From: Paraburkholderia nodosa DSM 21604
GTDB taxonomy: Bacteria; Pseudomonadota; Gammaproteobacteria; Burkholderiales; Burkholderiaceae
Length of the DNA: 64,000 nucleotides
Reading direction: 5' to 3'
NCBI RefSeq assembly: GCF_000519185.1
Contig: NZ_JAFA01000001.1
Coordinates: forward strand, 248,001 to 312,000
The first letter of the stretch is position 1, and every line of letters starts with the position of its first letter. The position numbers and the translations under genes are program-made. The notes below the pieces were generated by a model, which worked only from the letters and a program-made list of their open reading frames with translations, searched no databases and was not told the origin of the DNA. Shown piece after piece: positions 60,657 through 64,000 of this stretch.

Positions 60657-61607
60657 TTAAACCTGCGCGCCCGCGTTCGGATCGTTCGGATCGAACTTTT
60701 CCTTCTTGTCCTTGATGAGGTCTTCGCGTTTCACGCCGAGCCACATGGCGAGCGCCGCGGCAACGAACACCGACGAGTAGATGCCGAAGAGAATACCCAC
60801 CGTCAGCGCCAGCGCGAAGTAGTGCAGCGTCGGGCCGCCGAAGAAGAACATCGAGAGCACCATCATCTGCGTACAGCCGTGGGTGATGATGGTTCGCGAC
60901 ATCGTGCTGGTAATGGCGTGGTTGATGACTTCGGTCACGCTCATCTTGCGCTCGCGCCGGAAGGTCTCGCGAATCCGGTCGAAGATAACGACCGATTCGT
61001 TCACCGAGTAGCCGAGCACGGCTAGCACTGCCGCGAGCACCGAGAGCGAGAACTCCCACTGGAAGAAAGCGAAGAAGCCCAGAATGATCACGACGTCGTG
61101 CAGGTTCGCGATCACGCCGGCCACGGCGTACTTCCATTCGAAGCGGAACGACAGGTAGATGACGATGCCCGCCACCACGCAGGCGAGCGCGAGCAGGCCG
61201 TCTGTCGCGAGTTCCTTGCCGACCTGCGGGCCGACGAACTCCACGCGCTGCAACTGCACCTGCGCATCGGCTGCCTTGAGCGTGGACATCACCTGGTCGC
61301 TCTGCTGCGCGGAGCTCAGGCCTTGCTTGAGCGGCAGGCGGATCAGCACGTCGCGCGAGGTGCCGAAGTTCTGCACCTGGGCGTCGCCGTAGCCGATCTT
61401 CGTGAGCGAGTCGCGCAGCGGCTCGAGCGGCACCGCCTGCGGATACTGCACTTCGATGACCGTGCCGCCCGTGAATTCGATCGACAGGTGCAGGCCGCGG
61501 TGGAAGAGGAAAAACACCGCCGCGACGAAGGTCAGGAGCGAGATCGCGTTGAAGATCAACGCGTGCTTCATGAACGGGATGTCTTTGCGGATGCGGAAAA
61601 ATTCCAT
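60657..61607 (-). CDS. secF: Protein translocase subunit SecF
   Basis: 316 aa inner-membrane protein with six predicted transmembrane helices. MEFFRIRKDIPFMKHALIFN opens the chain; GLHLSIEFTGGTVIEVQYPQ begins the periplasmic domain, and ALLAVLGYSVNESVVIFDRI-type residues (AVLAVLGYSVNESVVIFDRI near 195) form the conserved D4-D6 region. With SecD it uses the proton gradient to help release exported proteins. It is 15 bases after secD. Confidence 0.98.
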   Translation of the reverse strand: MEFFRIRKDIPFMKHALIFNAISLLTFVAAVFFLFHRGLHLSIEFTGGTVIEVQYPQAVPLEPLRDSLTKIGYGDAQVQNFGTSRDVLIRLPLKQGLSSAQQSDQVMSTLKAADAQVQLQRVEFVGPQVGKELATDGLLALACVVAGIVIYLSFRFEWKYAVAGVIANLHDVVIILGFFAFFQWEFSLSVLAAVLAVLGYSVNESVVIFDRIRETFRRERKMSVTEVINHAITSTMSRTIITHGCTQMMVLSMFFFGGPTLHYFALALTVGILFGIYSSVFVAAALAMWLGVKREDLIKDKKEKFDPNDPNAGAQV

Positions 61608-61622
61608 GGTCTTGACTCCGTA

Positions 61623-63671
61623 TCAGCGGGACGAACCGGTGTTGTTGCCAGAGCCGCCCGAGGCGTCACGGCGGCGCACGACCGGCTTGGCGCGCGCAGC
61701 ACCTTTGGCGCCGGCCTTGACCGGCTCACGCTTCGTGGCAGTCGCGGCAACCGCGCGGCCCGTGTCGGTGCCGGCATCGGCGCCGGCGAGCGCGGGCGTG
61801 CCTTCATCCGGTTCCGGACGCCACACCTGACCCACCGCGAGCGACTTGAGCTTCTTCTTGCCGCCGTACCAGAGGTTCACGAGACCGCGCGAGAAGAACA
61901 CGGCCGAGAACATCGACGTGAGAATGCCGATACAGTGCACGATCGCAAAGCCGCGCACCGGGCCCGAACCGAACGCGAGCAGCGCGAGACCGGCGATGAG
62001 CGTGGTCACGTTCGAGTCGAGAATCGTCGCCCAGGCGTGTGCGTAGCCGTTCTGGATGGCCAGCTGCGGCGGCGCGCCGTGGCGCAGTTCTTCGCGCACG
62101 CGCTCGTTGATCAGCACGTTCGCGTCGATCGCCATACCTAGCGCCAGCGCAATAGCCGCGATACCCGGCAGCGTGAGCGTGGCCTGCAGCATGGAGAGCA
62201 CGGCCACGAGCAGGAGCAGGTTTACCGACAGGCCGATCATCGAGATCGCGCCGAACAGCATGTAGTACGCGATCATGAACACGGCGATGGCGGCGAAGCC
62301 GTAGATCACCGAGTCGAAGCCCTTGCGGATGTTGTCCGCGCCAAGGCTCGGGCCAACCGTGCGTTCCTCGATGATGTCCATCGGCGCGGCGAGCGAGCCT
62401 GCGCGCAGCAGCAGCGCGAGGTCGGCGGCGGCCTGCGGCGTGGGCTGGCCCGTGATCTGGAAGCGGTCGCCCAGTTCGGACTGGATGGTCGCCACCGTCA
62501 GCACTTCGCCCTTGCCCTTTTCGAACAGCACCATCGCCATCGGCTTGCCGATGTTGTCGCGCGAGACCGCGCGCACCGCGCGGCCGCCGGCCGAATCGAG
62601 GCGGATGTTGACCGACGGACGCTGATGCTCGTCGAAGCCCGCCGAGGCGTCGATGATGCGGTCGCCGGTGAAGATCACCTGCTTGCGCAGCAGCACAGGC
62701 GCGGCATTGCCTTGCGTGAAGAGCTCGTCGCCCGGCGGCACCGGCGCGTTCACGTCCGGATGCAGGCCCATCGGGTCGGCGAGGCGCGCTTCGAGCGTCG
62801 CCGTGCGGCCGATGATGTCCTTCGCCTTGGCGGTGTCCTGCACGCCCGGCAGCTCGACCACGATACGGTCGTCGCCTTGCTGCTGGATCACGGGCTCGGC
62901 CACGCCAAGCTCGTTCACGCGGTTGTGCAGCGTCTGGATGTTCTGCTTGAGCGCGGCTTGCTGAACCGCCGTCTTCACGGCCGGCGTGAACGTGCCGACG
63001 AGCTGCACGCCGCCTTCGGGGTTGTTCTGCGACGCCCACTGCAGTTCGGTGATGCCGCCCGCGCCCGCGAGGACCTTACGTGCCTGATCGGCCGTATCGG
63101 CGTCGGCGAAATTGACGACCACCGACTGGTTGACGCGGTTCACGCCGCCGTCGCGGACGTTCTTTTCGCGCAGGAGCGTGCGTACGTCCGAAGCGTCGGA
63201 GTCGAGCTTCTTGTTGAGCGCGCCGTTCATGTCGACCTGGAGCAGGAAGTGCACGCCGCCACGCAGATCGAGGCCGAGGTACATCGGCAGCGCGTGCAGC
63301 GACGTGAGCCAGCGCGGCGAGGCGCTCTGCAGGTTCAGGGCGACGACGTACTGCGGGTCGTTCAGGTCGGCGTTCAGCGCTTTGTTGAGCGCGTCTTTCA
63401 GGCGCAGCTGCGTGTCCGTGTCGGCGACGCGCACGCGGATGTTCGCGTTCATCGACGAGTTGTCGAACGTCACCTCGGTCGCACGGATATTGTTCGCGGC
63501 GACCGCGGCTTCGACCTGGGCGAGCGTGCCCGAGTCGAGCTTGACGGTGGCTTTACCGCTCGACACCTGGACCGCGGGCGCTTCGCCGAAGAAATTGGGC
63601 AATGTGTACACGAAGCCGATGACGAGCGCCACCAGCATCACGACATATTTCCAGAGGGGATAACGGTTCAT
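61623..63671 (-). CDS. secD: Protein translocase subunit SecD
   Basis: 682 aa. MNRYPLWKYVVMLVALVIGF begins with a transmembrane helix; LGLDLRGGVHFLLQVDMNGA near residue 117 is the hallmark of the first periplasmic domain, and ALALGMAIDANVLINERVRE near 505 lies in the conserved translocation domain. It is longer than E. coli SecD (615 aa) because of an internal stretch and a C-terminal, Lys/Arg/Ala-rich tail of about 65 residues (REPVKAGAKGAARAKPVVRR). The start at 63671 was preferred to one four codons upstream. Middle gene of yajC-secD-secF. Confidence 0.98.
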   Translation of the reverse strand: MNRYPLWKYVVMLVALVIGFVYTLPNFFGEAPAVQVSSGKATVKLDSGTLAQVEAAVAANNIRATEVTFDNSSMNANIRVRVADTDTQLRLKDALNKALNADLNDPQYVVALNLQSASPRWLTSLHALPMYLGLDLRGGVHFLLQVDMNGALNKKLDSDASDVRTLLREKNVRDGGVNRVNQSVVVNFADADTADQARKVLAGAGGITELQWASQNNPEGGVQLVGTFTPAVKTAVQQAALKQNIQTLHNRVNELGVAEPVIQQQGDDRIVVELPGVQDTAKAKDIIGRTATLEARLADPMGLHPDVNAPVPPGDELFTQGNAAPVLLRKQVIFTGDRIIDASAGFDEHQRPSVNIRLDSAGGRAVRAVSRDNIGKPMAMVLFEKGKGEVLTVATIQSELGDRFQITGQPTPQAAADLALLLRAGSLAAPMDIIEERTVGPSLGADNIRKGFDSVIYGFAAIAVFMIAYYMLFGAISMIGLSVNLLLLVAVLSMLQATLTLPGIAAIALALGMAIDANVLINERVREELRHGAPPQLAIQNGYAHAWATILDSNVTTLIAGLALLAFGSGPVRGFAIVHCIGILTSMFSAVFFSRGLVNLWYGGKKKLKSLAVGQVWRPEPDEGTPALAGADAGTDTGRAVAATATKREPVKAGAKGAARAKPVVRRRDASGGSGNNTGSSR

Positions 63672-63838
63672 TGGTTGACCCAACGGGGGAGGGGAATGGC
63701 CTTAAGCGCTGCGTGCGCGTCCGGCGTTGCCTTCGGGGCGTACCTGCATTGACGTTTGCGGGTCAGTGGCTGCGAGGGCGGGCCGGGCGCGCGAGGCCGT
63801 TGGTTCGGAGGCAACGGCCTCGGTGATTCCGTGAAGCT

Positions 63839-64000
63839 TTACAGCGACTTGATCGTGCCCTTCGGCAGGATGGTCGAGACCGACGACTTCTGCACGGTGA
63901 TTTCCGTGCCATCGGCGATTTCGACGCCGACGTAGGCTTCGCTGACCTTGGTCACCTTGCCGACGATGCCGCCGCTCGTGATGACTTCGTCGCCCTTGGC
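63839..64000 (-). CDS. yajC: Preprotein translocase subunit YajC, C-terminal part
   Basis: The last 53 codons and stop of a minus-strand gene cut by the window edge. The translated end, KGDEVITSGGIVGKVTKVSE then ITVQKSSVSTILPKGTIKSL, matches the soluble tail of YajC. YajC associates with SecDF; the gene is 167 bases upstream of secD, the standard order. The membrane anchor lies outside the window. Confidence 0.93.
   Translation of the reverse strand, partial: AKGDEVITSGGIVGKVTKVSEAYVGVEIADGTEITVQKSSVSTILPKGTIKSL

Overview
The window is one stretch of chromosome from a high-GC betaproteobacterium of the Burkholderia sensu lato group (Burkholderia, Paraburkholderia or Caballeronia). The gene content and order support this: dusB-fis-purH-ruvC-ruvA-ruvB, tyrS-anmK-erpA-rpsI-rplM, the gltIJKL transporter, and hexR next to edd-eda-gluconate transport genes. 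All are housekeeping types on a uniform high-GC background. I see no prophage, insertion sequence, integron, CRISPR array, rRNA or tRNA. Both window edges cut genes (leuS at the left, yajC at the right).

Layout. 1-6300 (+): leuS (5' end missing), lptE, holA, proA, hemJ. 6366-6746: a remnant of a YadA-type trimeric autotransporter. 6858-12814: a complete gluconate/Entner-Doudoroff unit, with the RpiR-family regulator hexR divergent from edd-eda, then gluconate permease and gluconokinase. 12911-18901: purB (-), a TPR/glycosyltransferase protein, a LysR regulator and glutamate dehydrogenase (+). 19087-22269: the gltIJKL glutamate/aspartate ABC transporter. 22337-26589: a class II glutamine amidotransferase (-), pyrC, a DUF3025 gene, the RNase P RNA gene (+) and an OsmC-family gene (-). 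26590-27226: a 637-base gene-free stretch with a strong promoter, a candidate small RNA and the rplM promoter. 27227-34823 (mostly +): rplM-rpsI, erpA, anmK (-), a higBA toxin-antitoxin pair, tyrS-dtd, a histidine phosphatase, and an orphan branched-chain amino acid binding protein.

34913-44477 (-): a DUF2236 protein, ruvB-ruvA-ruvC, purH, fis, dusB, a UbiH-type hydroxylase and pepP. 44668-48946: a glutathione S-transferase (+), a membrane-anchored glutamate-synthase-like protein (-), and mnmA with a Nudix gene (-). 49241-52194 (+): the three-gene proton-translocating transhydrogenase. 52270-54934 (-): a WYL regulator, a VOC protein and a THUMP RNA methyltransferase. 55168-58949 (-): a pqi operon with PqiA split over two genes. 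59359-60570 (+): two tandem YceI genes. 60657-64000 (-): yajC-secD-secF.

Functional themes. Gluconate is imported, phosphorylated, dehydrated and cleaved to pyruvate and glyceraldehyde 3-phosphate by adjacent genes, and two HexR-like boxes lie between regulator and pathway. Several gene pairs overlap by an ATGA and are probably translationally coupled (tyrS/dtd, gltK/gltL, dusB/fis, and the pqi genes).

Most of the window is ordinary. The most interesting unexplained signals are the candidate small RNA near 26920-27015 with two copies of an anti-Shine-Dalgarno heptamer, the hairpin that replaces the Shine-Dalgarno of purB, the higBA promoter/operator, and several perfect palindromes in promoter gaps. 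All functions are read from sequence motifs by eye; no database search was run.
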